NCBI GenBank assembly: GCA_916048095.2
Contig: OU696595.1
Span: 3,171,795-3,235,794 of the forward strand
Length of the DNA: 64,000 nucleotides
Source of the DNA: Sacculina carcini
Lineage: Eukaryota > Arthropoda > Thecostraca > Sacculinidae
Direction of reading: 5' to 3'
In this document: piece after piece, positions 31,231 through 42,600 of the stretch
Layout: the number at the start of each line of letters is the position of its first letter
Position numbering within the stretch: the first letter of the stretch is position 1
Made by a program: the position numbers and the translations under genes
The notes under the pieces: generated by a model
Told to the model about the DNA's origin: nothing
What the model saw: the letters and a program-made list of their open reading frames with translations, nothing else
Databases searched by the model: none

Positions 31231-34200
31231 CTACGACCGATAACGAGCAGGTCGCCTCAAGTTGGCCCGCTCACGAAAATTGTACCGCCCAGTAGCAGGG
31301 ACTTCATCACGAACGTTTGAGTCCTGTAGTGAAACTACATTCCGTGCCGTATCTTCGCTGTCAGCACTGGATCCATAGGAATGTTGTACGGGAACAGAAG
31401 ACACGATCGTGCGGCTGATCCGTGCGGCTGACGAACGTCCCACTGGACGAACATGCGACACATGTCTGTTGACACCATCACCAATATTTACTGTCCATCT
31501 ATTCGCACTTTCCACTCGATGCGGTCCTGTCCATTTTGTAGTGCAGCGACCATCCGGTGAGCGTAGAAATGCCATGTAACCAGGTTTGTACATGCATGAA
31601 ACTCCATCACGACGGCACGAATTCGTCCAAGTTTGACGTAACTTGGTAGATGTCAGAACACGACTTCGACGTATTCTCGGTAGTTGCGGTGCAGCTCTGA
31701 AAACACTTGCAAATGGCGTCTCACTGGTAGATTGACTTGTCGTCGCGTTGTAGTAAAAAACTGCTTTACCGATTGTGCATCCTGTTCTGGACGCCATTCG
31801 TTTGATAGTGCGATGTACACGTTCACATATGCCATTTCCTTGATGACGTTATGCACACGACTTTTCATGATAAACCTCCCACTCGTGCAGAAGGCTGGAG
31901 AACTCAGTACTGAGAAATACCGGCGCATTATCGGATAAGACGCTACAGGGTGGACCAAAATCAACGAATACACTCTCCAGAGCGGCAACCACCGACGCAG
32001 CATTTTCATTGCTCAATTTTCTCCAGATAGTAAACCTAGAACAGCAGTCGATGATGGACAAGTACGTGGCATGGTTGTAGTACGTAATATCTATTGCAAG
32101 TCTTCTCCATACGGCGGGAACACTGAGTGAGCCATGATGATTCTTTGTGCGATTTACCGGATCTATCCGACGACATGATTCGCAATGACGTATCGCCTCG
32201 TCCACCTAAATAGAACTCACAGATGGAAACACATTTGAAACGAGTTCCTTTGTACGCTGTACACCCATGTGCCCACTGCTATCGTGGATGCCTTGTATGA
32301 CCTCGCGCTCATCCCTGGTTAGAGCGTAACATCCACTTGTTGAACCAGAAGACAGTAACGGCAGGAAACGGGGTGGACGTGTCATGGCGTCGGCGATGTT
32401 TTCTTTGCTGTCTACTTGTCTCACATGCAGTTCCAGTGAAAACGATGCCAGCAATTCACGGATTACATCCAGTCGTCTGCGGATCAGCATTTCGGACATG
32501 CCGTGTGTTCGAATCCGATGTGTATTATGAACTGCGCTAGTCAGCCAACCATGAACGACAGACGTATCGGTTATCAACTCAGCTTTTCGGAATCCCCACT
32601 TCAAGCACAAATTTATTCCTTTAACCGCCGCGTCTAACTCAGCCACGTTAATATGCGAAGAGTCGTTCGCTTCCTCAGCCAGCAGCCATCTTCCACTGGT
32701 TTTCCATCCACTGTAAGAACAACGCCAGTGGCGATGTTACTGGCATCGACCCATATCCTGGGTCGGCGATCCTCAACACACCAAAAACCACGTACCGGAT
32801 CTCGATGTTTCACTTCGTCGGCAATTGATTTAATAATTACTGCAGTATGTTCATCTACTTCTGCATCCCAATGCGCATTCGACTTGTTTTCTAAGCCTTC
32901 AGACGCGCGCCGCTTGATTAGTCCACATACGACTCGAAGCCAACCGGCTATAGGAAAGTGGCCGATCCACTTGCCGCACAATGAAAACATAGACCTTTTT
33001 GTCAAAACATCTGGCACAACGGGAACATCACCATCTCGTTGCCACTGTACTCCAGATGGCTTGGTTTCCACTTTGAGTCCGAGTACTCTGGCACCGTTCA
33101 GATCGCAAGGACTTTTTGTGATCAAACCATATTTTTGCAGATGCTGAACAACTTGTTCTGTTCTTACACGAGATTTATCCACTATCACATCGTCGATGTA
33201 AAAGTCAGCTCCACTGGTGTCAAAATCGGCTTTGAGAAAAACTTTCTTCAGTATTTCCGTCATGACTTTGGGACCGATTGATAGTCCAAAACCCCAGCCT
33301 GGTCATGGTATACTGCTTCCCCATAAATTCCACCACTTGATATCTTTGTAGTTCGGTTGCCGTATGTATCTGGAGATAGGCTTTTTTCAAATCGATTATC
33401 GACACATCACTGCCCATGCGCCTCCACTTACGGAGCTTTTCATCACACACTGCCGAATCCATACCAGGAGCACTCCGAATATAACGGTTCAATCGCCTAT
33501 AATCCAGCACGGGTCTGATTTTGTCCTTCTTCTCCTGTTTGACTGCAAACAAGGGCAATTTTGCTCCAATGACACCGTGCATTTTCTCGTCGTAGGGAAT
33601 GAGTACACCTTCCTCGATCCACGAATTAACCTCGGCTTCAAAAGCAGCTTTTTCTGTCGGCTTAATAGCATAGTTCGCACAATTGATTCTTCTATTGGGT
33701 ACTTCATTCTCCCAGAACCAGTTCACGATCCACTTCATCCCGTCAAAGAATGCCTTGAAATCACAATCCACTTACTCCAATGTGGAGGTCCCTGTGTGGC
33801 TAAGCGTCGACTGCAGCACAGCAGCTTTAGGCTTTGCAGCATCAAGTGAAGGAATCTTTTGCTGACAAGATCCCCACGGTGCACCCGTACTTGACACACC
33901 AAACGATAATTTGCCATCTGGCGAAACATTCATTCCACCGGCTGCCAATATTGCATCCATACCGAAAATAATGTCAAACGGTGGACGATAGTTAGAATCA
34001 CAAAACCAAACGCGCAGCGATTTGATTTTAACACAACCATAAGAAGAAAATCGAACATTTTTTAGAATAAAGCTCTTACTGGCGGTAACGCTTACACCAC
34101 TCAACAACTGCAGGTTCAATGCACATTTTTGCTCTGGTACCATACGTAAGATTGATTTCGTCATGACAATGGAGTTCGTACTGCCAGTGTCGACGAGAAG

Positions 34201-34365
34201 GGGCATAGGTCGTTTCACATCATCACACCACACCTTTATCAACAACCTGGAATTATCGGGGGGTCGACAGGTTCTTACGCTGAAGATTGAGCCGGCCCCC
34301 CTCGCAAGTTTTCCGACTTGCGACAGTTTTTTGCAGTGTGCCCGGACGCGCCACAGTTGAAGCAC
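31231..34365 (-). pseudogene. element 1 pol: protease, RT, RNase H, integrase
   Basis: The pol region overlaps the end of gag in another frame, suggesting programmed frameshifting. Protease motif LLVDTGSTNSIV is near 34190. RT shows PVLDYRRLNRYI, IIDLKKAYLQI, then YIDDVIVDK, the catalytic centre. RNase H shows RIWVDASNIATGVVLTVDG, AELDAAVKGINL and ELITDTSVVHGWL. Integrase shows an HHCC-like part (GHMG, HCESC), AIDITYY, SDNAP and a GNGICERVHRTIKRM segment with the third catalytic residue. Breaks are a stop at 33772, a frameshift near 33285, another near 32660, a stop at 32206 and a frameshift near 31850. The C-terminus ends at 31231 in an Arg-rich tail. All catalytic residues I looked for are present. 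Confidence 0.88.
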
Positions 34366-34991
34366 ACTTGCTGTCGTTTTCTACGAATTGGGCAATTTCT
34401 GCCAATGTGACCCTCTTGTTGGCACTCAAAGCATATCAATCTCCTTGAACTGGAGGTGGAATAGGCATGTACATTGTGTGTAACATCTGTCTCACCTGCT
34501 TTGCCAGCAACCACCTGCTTAGCACAACTCAGTAAATTGTCAAGCTCAAGTGAAGCTCCGTGCATGGCTCTCACCGTGTTCTCCGTTGTAGTTGGCAAAC
34601 CGCAAAGAAATTGACAAGCAACCCAGCGGGAGCTTTCGCTGTTCTCACCCACCACACATTTAGCCAACGAACGCAAATCAGACATATATTCGTCCAAGGT
34701 CTCCTCAGCAATCTTCCACTGACGCTCTTTGAACATTGAGAAAGCGACACAGGGAGTCAACCCAAAAGACTGACGCAGGTAGGCAATAACGATCGACTCT
34801 TTCTTTTTGTCCCTCTCAGATAACTGTCTATACACATTGAACGCCCGACCGTACAAAAATATCGGGATGACTTTAGCCACGTCATGTATGCCCTTCAGTG
34901 AACAAGCGTACCTGAGTTTCTCAACCGACGTGTCGAGATCTCCACTACCGTCGTATCTCCCAACAAAATCTGTCAACTTCAGCTCATCCAT
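34275..34991 (-). CDS. element 1 gag, two CCHC zinc knuckles
   Basis: The ATG at 34991 lies nine bases after the primer-binding site and opens an uninterrupted 238-codon frame. The N-terminal two thirds is a retrotransposon capsid-like region (FVGRYDGSGDL, WKIAEETLDEYMSDLRSLAK). The C-terminal part has two CX2CX4HX4C knuckles, CFECQQEGHIGRNC and CFNCGASGHTAKNC, which bind the element's RNA. The frame is open further upstream into the LTR, but the 34991 start fits the leader. Its end overlaps the protease frame by about 90 nt. Confidence 0.85.
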   Translation of the reverse strand: MDELKLTDFVGRYDGSGDLDTSVEKLRYACSLKGIHDVAKVIPIFLYGRAFNVYRQLSERDKKKESIVIAYLRQSFGLTPCVAFSMFKERQWKIAEETLDEYMSDLRSLAKCVVGENSESSRWVACQFLCGLPTTTENTVRAMHGASLELDNLLSCAKQVVAGKAGETDVTHNVHAYSTSSSRRLICFECQQEGHIGRNCPIRRKRQQVCFNCGASGHTAKNCRKSENLRGGPAQSSA

Positions 34992-34999
34992 CGTAATGG

Positions 35000-35011
35000 G
35001 CCGAAATAGCT
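35000..35011 (-). promoter_or_regulatory. element 1 primer-binding site, tRNA-Phe nt 1-12
   Basis: The base-exact neighbour of the 5' LTR is AGCTATTTCGGC (minus strand). It is complementary to GCCGAAATAGCT, the first 12 nucleotides of metazoan cytosolic tRNA-Phe. A normal site would begin TGG and pair with the tRNA 3' CCA end. Elements 2 and 3 have the same site. Confidence 0.7.
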
Positions 35012-35268
35012 TGTAAGACAGACTGTATATATAAACACACACAAATAGTAACACACACAGACTATGTCACACAAATCACAACGCACAGACAGCGCACGCA
35101 CGATCACCGCCGATCACCGAACAAACACTGCTCGCCTTTGGCCTTGACAAGGACATCGCACCTAACGTTGTCTCATGGGGACGCCGTTACTTGAAACGCG
35201 GTATCGCACAGCGATGCACACGCGCTCTTTACCACAGTAGCTTGCTGACTCTTTAATCAACTCTAACA
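35012..35268 (-). repeat. element 1 5' LTR
   Basis: 257 bp, identical to 30850-31106 except for about four transitions. Confidence 0.92.
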
Positions 35269-35304
35269 TAATATTATAATATTATTATAATATTATCGAG
35301 GTCA

Positions 35305-35400
35305 AAGAACACATTTAGATGACCTTTATTTGACGATACATATACAAAATTACTTAAGCTATGTTGTAGAGCTATTCAACAGCTATAAAATGGTGCTTTA
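35305..35400. repeat. dispersed repeat shared with 22005-22115
   Basis: It shares AGATGACCTTTATTTGAC, AATTACTTAAGCTATG and AGAGCTATTCAACAGCTAT with the copy at 22 kb. From 35401 to 35740 no gene is supported; a CAACAACAACAACAACAA run at 35739 is the LINE tail. Confidence 0.6.
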
Positions 35401-35738
35401 ACCATGTGCTTTAACCATCACACTCTCACACCTTTTGCATCACTATAACATGTTACTTTAGCCTGTTCTTACTCGTATTCCTTCTCTCATTTGCATGCTT
35501 ACTTTATCTACGCTATGAATATATTCTCCCAAGTTGTGTTTGCTGTGTTGTGTTGTCATTATGTTTCAGTCGTGTTGTCTTGTCCGTCATGTCCGTCTGC
35601 TTTGTATGTTTTGTCCATATTTTGTCTCTATATTTATTGTCATCTATTGCATATTTGTAGTTTACTTCTTTTGCATCTGTCCTGTTATTTGTATTCCGTG
35701 TTCCCAACTGTTATAATCGTGTCGCGCCCGAGCCCTTC

Positions 35739-36712
35739 AACAACAACAACAACAACAATGTATTTGTATAGCGCTCACACAGAAACAAGCGCGAAAGAGA
35801 CAACAATTAGAAACAACAGTACACGATATCAAGATGTGAGAAAAGAAGTAGAAAATTCACAGAAAGGAATTTTTTTTTATAATAATGGAGATAAATAAAA
35901 TGAAAATAAGTAAAAACATAAGTAATTGTAAATTAGAGTCATAGGGAAGCGTAAGGTGTAAGAGTGCGAGAAGTGGGATCAAAAGATTTAGCAAAAAGAT
36001 ATTTACGAAGTGAGGAGGAAAATCCACTGAAGGATGAAGAGGAAGTGATTGAGGAAGGAAGATTATTGTAGACCCGAGGCGCATAGAACGAAAAGGATTT
36101 TGCGGATCAAGGTGACTCGTTGATAGCGCGAGGACAGGATAAAGGACGATGAACACGAGAATTAAAGTCATTAGACGAAACTAGAAGATCAAAAAGATAG
36201 GACGGGGAAGAGCTATTGTGCAGAATTTTATATATGAGACAACACAGCCGAAAATGAATCCTAGGAATGATGGGAAGCCAGTGGAATTGGAACAAGAATT
36301 GAGAGGTATGGCGGCAAGGTGTAGGATGGAGCACAAAACTACAGGATTGATTAATTATTTTTTGAAGGATTTTCAGGGATTTGATGGTAAGAATGTAGTG
36401 GAGTGAGCTGCAATAATCAAGACGAGAATGAACAAGAGACTGTATTAATTTAATAGAAGAAGGCTGGTCTAAACAGGATCGAATAGGGTATAGACTGCGT
36501 AAAATCAAACGACAGGTGCGCGAAATAGAGACAACATTGTTTGAAAAGGACAAGTTGGAATCGAAGATAGCACCCAAGTTTCGAACAGAGGAAGATACAG
36601 CGATTGGGAGTAATGGAGGAGAAATGCGCGGAGGGTGAATGATAAGAAATTCAGACTTAGAAGTGTTGAGAATGAGGCGACGAGAGGTGGTCCAGGACGT
36701 AATATCAGAGAG
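35739..36712 (-). pseudogene. LINE C reverse transcriptase, 3' part and tail
   Basis: On the minus strand this is the thumb and C-terminal part of a LINE polymerase: a VRNLG-like start in another frame, then LGAIFDSNLSFSNNV-type sequence (GAIFDSNLSFSNNV), SLVHSRLDYCSSL, FHWLPIIPRIHFRL and YKILHNSSSPSYL. After the stop region the element ends AGCGCTATACAAATACAT followed by (TTG)n. Frame changes near 36560 and 36170 mark it as a pseudogene. The 5' part is at 41599-42600; element 2 sits between the two halves at the AATAT duplication. The motifs fit the CR1/L2/Rex group. Confidence 0.85.
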
Positions 36713-36717
36713 AATAT

Positions 36718-37168
36718 TGTGAATGTATTCAACAACGATGTACAGAAAAAATAACGTGATGAAAACTGCGATATGTTAATGACCACGAATCCACGCACGA
36801 ATCTACACGATCCCGCAACAAAGCGTTAACTCCACACAACACAGATACCCTCTTGCCAACGCACTCGTTCGCCCCACGCTCCCAGTTCACACCACTAAAC
36901 CAACTGCCCTCGAACGCTCCACATTTCCCCTAGTTACCAACACAGTACAGTACACGCGCGCTCCCACACACAAACACATACATACACACCATCTGCCTGT
37001 ACAACCAGACACGCACGCATTCACAAAACAAACACCTACCGCTCGCGCAAGGATCACAGCCACACAAACACGCACACTTTCACTCACATACACGTACACA
37101 CTTGCTTATGCAAACACCATATCCCTAACACACACTCACACGCACTAATACCACAGTAATACACCACA
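36718..37168 (-). repeat. element 2 3' LTR
   Basis: On the minus strand it runs from TGTGGTGTATTACTGTGG to ACATTCACA. It is rich in (TG)n-like sequence. The G-rich tract CATGGGGGCG at 37169-37178 abuts it as the polypurine tract. Frames of 70 codons inside are repeat artefacts. Confidence 0.9.
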
Positions 37169-37222
37169 CGCCCCCATGATGTACACATCAAGATTATCAG
37201 ACATATTAACGTACATGTAAAG

Positions 37223-40200
37223 TTATACGTAGTCGTCGAGCCACGCCGGTGCTCGTCTTTCTCGCGTTGACCTTGGCACAAACTCGGGTTCCGGCTCTTG
37301 ATTCACGTTCTCAACACGTCCTTGGGAAATCATCGGATCCGCCTCGTCCTGTGAACATTCGCTCTCGTCCTCGGACTCCCTCCCTAATACTCGCCGAATG
37401 TCCAGAACGTGGCGTGACACACCGTCAACTTCGACGTTGTTGGGCGAAACTACTCCGGTGATGCGACCTCTTCTCCAGCGCGTCGTACAACGTGCATCCG
37501 GCGGCTTCACCCAGACGTCATCACCAACACGCCAAACACCACCATCTTCCTCAGGAAGATCCTTCCTCGCCGACGGATGTCGCCACTGATACTCATAAAT
37601 GCCATGCGCGGGGGACACCGTCGCCTCGTTGGAATCTGCTGGGGCCATATTGTACCAAAACAACACCTCGATAGGTGTTGTTCTGCACCGCTCCGCCATA
37701 CGCTTGATCGTCCTATGGTGCCGCTCGACGATTCCGTTACCTGAGGGTCTATATGCTGCACGATATCTGCGCTTCACACCCCATCTATCGCAAACATCCG
37801 CAAGCTTTGATGATTTGAAAGCTGGGCTGTTGTCTAGGAGAAGTTCTGCAGCCGGTCCACGTTCGAGGAAAAGCTCGTGAATTACCCTCGCGATATCGTC
37901 AGCGTTTTCCGACCGTATTCTTTTCCACACGGCGAACCTACAAGGCCCAGAATCCACGATTGTCAGATAAGACTGGCCTCTGTACTGGGTCACATCTGCC
38001 GCCAGTCGACACTAGTTTTCGTCCACACTCAGATATCCAGGTTGATGGCTGGACGGCGCCGGATCAATCGACTGGCATTGAACGCACTCTCTGACGCATC
38101 TTTTTACCTGGGACCTCGTCGTATCTGGGTCCACCATTCTCGCCAACGAGAGAGTCCTGTCCACTCCAAAATGATGTTGTGCATGCATTTCATGAAGTGT
38201 CAATGCACATATTTCGTCACTGTTCTCACGGCTTAGTTCCAGCCATGACTTGGGAACACGCTTTAGCCTATCCGCTTTGTTACTTTCAGACCTTATGAAT
38301 GAGGGTTTTATTGTGATCGCAAGCTCGGTGACCATGGCGCTCAGGAGGCCCAGCCGGCGCAGAATCAGCACTTCAGCCGCACTGCTGCTCTTCACTCTGC
38401 GCTCACCACTAAGCGTAGACCTCAGCCACCCCATAACTGTCATTGAATCAGTAATCACCTCAATCTCGTCCAAGCCCCACTTGACAGCTAGATTGATTCC
38501 CTTCAGTACGGCGTCCAGCTCGACAAGGTTAATGTGATTGGCGTCATTCGTTTTGCGCAACCATGATGCGTCTTCCACTCCTGATCCGTCTATTTCCAGC
38601 AAAACACCCAATGCCAAACTGCTTGCATCACACCACACCTTTCCTTTCTTTGATTTGGGTACATACCACTTTCCTCGAACAGGGTCACATTCTTCAACCA
38701 TTCCAAGCATCGAGTTCGCCATTTTCAATGTGCTCTCACTGACAACGTCCTCCCATGCACACTCCTGTGATGACCTCTTCACGAAACTGGTTGCCACCCT
38801 TAACCAACCCGCTACAGGGTAGTGCCCCACCAGCTTCCCACATAGCGAAAATAGGCCACGTTTAGTAAGCCCAGCTTCAACGGATTTTGGCACCTTGTTA
38901 CCTCGCCGAAACATCAACTCACCACTTCCGTGGGTAACTAGTTGCAAACCGAGCACACGCCCGTTGTCTAACTTTTCGGGATGCTTTGCGACTAGCCCGT
39001 ATTTCCGGAGATGGAGAACTACTTCATCTGCACTGACGATGCTTTCGTTCACCAGTATGTCGTCGATGTACGAGTCAGTGGCACTTTGAATGCGCTCGTC
39101 TTGGCTCAAAACCTTAGCTAGAATCTTGGTCATGATGCGGGGTGTGCAGTTGAGCCCAAATCCAAGCCTTGTCAGAAAGAATCTCGAATTCCCGTACTCC
39201 ACTTGTTGGTACTTCCAAAGGCTTTCATCCACTCCAATCTGTAGGTAAGATGATTTTAAATCAACCAATTTCAGAGGGGCTGTCCATTTCCTCCATCTTC
39301 TGAGTGTTTCACCACATACCGGTGCGTCGTAGCCTACGTGGCATTATACGTGCGCATTAAGTTCCCTGAAGTCGAGCACAGGTCTCACCTTATTCTTGTT
39401 GGATTGGTCAACTGCCATCAAAGGCAAAACACCTCCAGCAGAGTTACATGGTTTCAGCCAACCAAGTGAGATCCAACGTTTGATCTCTTCGTCAAATCTT
39501 GGCCTCAGTTTTGGATCACGAACACTGTTGTAACAACCGACAGTATTACTCAAAACAGGCGGCCCACATACCGGTGCGTCGTAGCCTGCGTGGCATTATA
39601 CGTGCGCATTAAGTTCCCTGAAGTCGAGCACAGGTCTCACCTTATTCTTGTTGGATTGGTCAACTGCCATCAAAGGCAAAACACCTCCAGCAGAGTTACA
39701 TGGTTTCAGCCAACCAAGTGAGATCCAACGTTTGATCTCTTCGTCAAATCTTGGCCTCAGTTTTGGATCACGAACACTGTTGTAACAACCGACAGTATTA
39801 CTCAAAACAGGCGGCCCACATACCGGTGCGTCGTAGCCTGCGTCGGCCCGTCTCTCCACTTCCATTTGACCACCCAGCCGTTGCCGTCAAATTTCGCCTC
39901 AAAGTCACAGTCATCAATGAAAATACGTGTCGCATCCTCAATGGGCGTTGGCCCGCAGGCACGCCGTGTACTCTCGCTCACTACGCAGACAGTATCTTTC
40001 ACCGGGCCTACCAATTTGCCCTCGCTCGAAACACCTCGCTGGACACCTCTCGCACCAAAAACCACTCCTCCTGCTCCAATATAAGCGCCCCAAGCCTCAT
40101 GATCGCGTCCATCCCAAGCATCATTCTGACGTCACCCAACAACTTATCAACTACAATAACATGAAAACGAAAAAGCTCACCTCCAACGGACAGCAGCACC

Positions 40201-40390
40201 GTCGCGGTACCCGCGCACTCGACACTCCGACCATCAACACTGGTAACACGACAAGAACCATGAACACGACCAACGTATTGTCGCAGTACCATCGTTTTGG
40301 TGCATCCCGTATCGACAACCGCACTCAGTTGATGTCCGTTGACAGTGGCTGGGACACACGGTAACGCCTCTACTGCCCGTTGGGAGCCGG
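37223..40390 (-). pseudogene. element 2 pol: protease, RT, RNase H, integrase
   Basis: Protease VVDTGCTKTMVLRQYVG lies near 40300, followed by a frameshift near 40040. RT begins DDCDFEAKFDGNGWVVKW and has VRPVLDFRELNAHV at a 252-bp tandem duplication (39311-39815). A single TAA separates this from GYDAPVCGETLRRW, LVDLKSSYLQIGV and YIDDILVNE. RNase H: KVWCDASSLALGVLLEIDG, ELDAVLKGINLAVKWGL. Integrase zinc site: HEMHAQHHFGVDRT and CVQCQS. A TAG at 38012-38014 stands in the NWSRLA-like position, and the core continues TIVDSGPCRFAVW, LLDNSPAFK and GNGIVERHHRTIKRM. The C-terminus ends RERRAPAWLDDYV at 37223. Confidence 0.88.
39311..39815 (-). repeat. 252-bp tandem duplication inside element 2 RT
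   Basis: CCACATACCGGTGCGTCGTA starts at 39311, 39563 and 39816 (the third copy is partial). The two units are almost identical, including the stop codon in ELNAHV. The duplication is therefore later than the stop. Confidence 0.92.
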
Positions 40391-41125
40391 GAGAACTGCC
40401 GTCGCACCAGTTCTCCCCTCGTCGTTTCCCGAGTAGTCAACGACGTCTGAAGGCTGCGGGCAGTATCGCCTAAAGTGCGGTCCTCCACATCGGAAGCATT
40501 CCACCTGGCGACGTCCTCTACGAACGGCACGACCACAGTTCCTCGCCAAGTGCGGTCCTCCGCACAAAAAGCACCCGCCGTACAGCTTCTTGTCCTCGAC
40601 CGGTCTAGGTTGCGCGTTCTTTGAGACCATCGCCGCGTCTCCGCTCTCGTCCTCCAACAATACCCGGGCTCTTTCTATCACGGCATCCAGTCCAATCGTC
40701 TTTATGTTCGGCATTGTTCTGAGCTCCCGAGACACATCTCGCGACATACCGACCACGAAAGCATTTTTGAGAACGTCCTCGTTCTCGATTTCGGCCAGTT
40801 TTGCAAGTTTCCTCAGAGCGAACATATAAACGTCCGCGGTTTCACCGCTCCACTTGCTGCATGCGAATCTTTCGTATGCGGTGAACCGATTGGCGGAAGA
40901 AGCATCGAGGAGTTTCGTTCTGACGTCTTCGTACACTTCCTTCTTCTGCTCGTTCATCTCATTATACACATCGTAGGCTTTTCCGTCAAGAAAAAGTGGC
41001 AGCACGTTGGCCAAATCGTCGATCTTCTGCAGTTTTGCAACTCTTTCGAACTTGTTTATCCACTGAACGACGTCCTGCCCTCCATCGAACTGTCGCAGGA
41101 TCTCATGAAGCTTCATATTTGCCAT
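40370..41125 (-). CDS. element 2 gag, two unusual zinc knuckles
   Basis: The ATG at 41125, four nt after the primer-binding site, opens a 251-codon uninterrupted frame starting MANMKLHEILRQFDGG. The capsid-like region (WINKFERVAKLQKIDDLANV, YERFACSKWSGETADVYMFA) is followed by CFLCGGPHLARNC and CFRCGGPHFRRYC. Both are CX2CX3HX4C, one residue shorter before the His than the usual CX2CX4HX4C of element 1. The frame is also open upstream into the LTR. It overlaps the protease frame at its end. Confidence 0.85.
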   Translation of the reverse strand: MANMKLHEILRQFDGGQDVVQWINKFERVAKLQKIDDLANVLPLFLDGKAYDVYNEMNEQKKEVYEDVRTKLLDASSANRFTAYERFACSKWSGETADVYMFALRKLAKLAEIENEDVLKNAFVVGMSRDVSRELRTMPNIKTIGLDAVIERARVLLEDESGDAAMVSKNAQPRPVEDKKLYGGCFLCGGPHLARNCGRAVRRGRRQVECFRCGGPHFRRYCPQPSDVVDYSGNDEGRTGATAVLPAPNGQ

Positions 41126-41128
41126 TGT

Positions 41129-41140
41129 GCCGAAATAGCT
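41129..41140 (-). promoter_or_regulatory. element 2 primer-binding site, tRNA-Phe nt 1-12
   Basis: AGCTATTTCGGC (minus strand) directly follows the LTR end ATTCACA, as in element 1, with a perfect 12-nt complement to the 5' end of tRNA-Phe. The sequences on both sides differ from element 1, so the match is selected and not simply inherited flank. Confidence 0.7.
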
Positions 41141-41593
41141 TGTGAATGTATTCAACAACGATGTACAGAAAAAATAACGTGATGAAAACTGCGATATGTT
41201 AATGACCACGAATCCACGCACGAATCTACACGATCCCGCAACAAAGCGTTAACTCCACACAACACAGATACCCTCTTGCCAACGCACTCGTTCGCCCCAC
41301 GCTCCCAGTTCACACCACTAAACCAACTGCCCTCGAACGCTCCACATTTCCCCTAGTTACCAACACAGTACAGTACACGCGCGCTCCCACACACAAACAC
41401 ATACATACACACCATCTGCCTGTACAACCAGACACGCACGCATTCACAAAACAAACACCTACCGCTCGCGCAAGGATCACAGCCACACAAACACGCACAC
41501 TTTCACTCACATACACGTACACACTTGCTTATGCAAACACCATATCCCTAACACACACACACACACGCACTAATACCACAGTAATACACCATA
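41141..41593 (-). repeat. element 2 5' LTR
   Basis: 453 bp, the partner of 36718-37168. It carries an expanded CACACACACA tract near 41550. Confidence 0.9.
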
Positions 41594-41598
41594 AATAT

Positions 41599-42600
41599 CA
41601 TTGAGAAGAGTGGCATGAGAGAAAGGACAAGTAATTAGGAGTTGTATATCATCGGCATAAATATGGAAAGGAATGTTGTATTTACAAAGGACAGGACAGA
41701 GAGAAGACATGTAAAGATTGAAAAGAGTAGGACCCAAGATAGAACCTTGAGGGACACCAGAAATAAGAGAAGCAGATTTTGAAACAGTTGAATTGAAGTT
41801 CACTGAAAAAGTGCGACCAGAGAGATAGGATTTGAGGAGAGACAATGCTGACGAGGATAGACCCAGAGAAGAAAGATCATTGATGAGAATGGCATGATTG
41901 ACAAGATCGAAGGCTAGAGACATATCGAGAAGAACAAGGAGAACTGATTGACGATAGGAAAATTTAGATAAGATTTCATGAGTAACTGAAATAAGGACGG
42001 ATTCCGTAGAGTGACAGGAGCGAAAACCAGATTGGAAAGGATGAAGGACCTGGGAAATAAGAGGACACAACTGGGAAAAAATAGCTGATTCAAGAAGTTT
42101 TGAAGGAAAGCTGAGAAGAGATATAGGACGGTAATTAGCGCATTCAGACGGATTTAATGTAGGTTTTTTAAGGATAAGATGGACGATGGCATGTTTATCA
42201 GATAGGAATTGGCCATGAAGAAATGATGAATTAATGAGATGTAATAGATAAGGAACAAGAGAAAATATTGAAGGGGAGATAGCTCTAAAATTAATAGGAT
42301 CAGCCGGAGAGGAGGAAATTTTGAGGGAAGATATCATGGTAAGAATATCTGAAAGATGTATTTGCGAGAATGAAGTGAATTGTAGAGACACACGAGTATA
42401 TGTAACAGGGATATTGGAAGAGGGGAGTTTAGATTGAACAGTTAGGACTTTATTAGTGAAATGAGAAGATAATTGAGAGGCAGTTAGATTAGATAAAGAG
42501 GAGTTAGATCGAGAACCAGTGAGAGAGTTTAGAGTTGTCCAAAGAGACTTAGGGGATCGGGAGAGCGAAGAGAGACGGGAGGAGAAGTAATTTTGTCATA
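41599..42600 (-). pseudogene. LINE C reverse transcriptase, 5' part
   Basis: The minus-strand frame from 42391 reads NYRPISLLSFPSKLLE, FQSGFRSCHSTESVLIS, LLDMSLAFDLVNHAIL, SGVPQGSILGPTLFNLYM and the intact catalytic IYADDIQL, to LLNDI at the element 2 junction. Upstream (42392-42600, other frame) is LRSPDPLSL and a typical pre-RT region. No endonuclease domain is present, so the copy is 5'-truncated. It joins 35739-36712 exactly across the AATAT duplication. These motifs fit the CR1/L2/Rex group, and the copy is distinct from LINE A/B. Confidence 0.88.

Larger units (their letters stand above)
30850..35268 (-). mobile_element. LTR retrotransposon, element 1 (gypsy-type)
   Basis: A 4.4-kb element on the minus strand has 257-bp LTRs at both ends and a perfect 5-bp target duplication TAATA (30845-30849 and 35269-35273). 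The LTRs differ at about four positions, all transitions, so the insertion is recent. The order is LTR, primer-binding site, gag, protease, reverse transcriptase, RNase H, integrase, purine tract, LTR, which is the Ty3/gypsy order. The protein style (KxYLQ RT, WLRKxN and AELDAVxKGINL in RNase H) is shared with element 2 but unlike the element at 7.2 kb. A few frameshifts and stops make it non-autonomous. Confidence 0.92.
36718..41593 (-). mobile_element. LTR retrotransposon, element 2, inserted in LINE C
   Basis: A 4.9-kb element on the minus strand has ~452-bp LTRs and the target duplication AATAT at 36713-36717 and 41594-41598. The 5' LTR (41141-41593) starts TATGG on the minus strand where the 3' LTR starts TGTGG, a point change at the terminus. 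The LTRs otherwise differ by about one substitution and a 2-bp indel. It has the same protein order as element 1 and clearly related RT, RNase H and integrase. An internal 252-bp tandem duplication and a few stops break pol. Confidence 0.92.

Noticed and set aside
32653-33849. Plus-strand open frames across element 1 pol
   Set aside because: They are shadows of the minus-strand RT and RNase H, which have clear motifs.
37249-40364. Plus-strand open frames across element 2
   Set aside because: They are shadows of minus-strand pol and gag.
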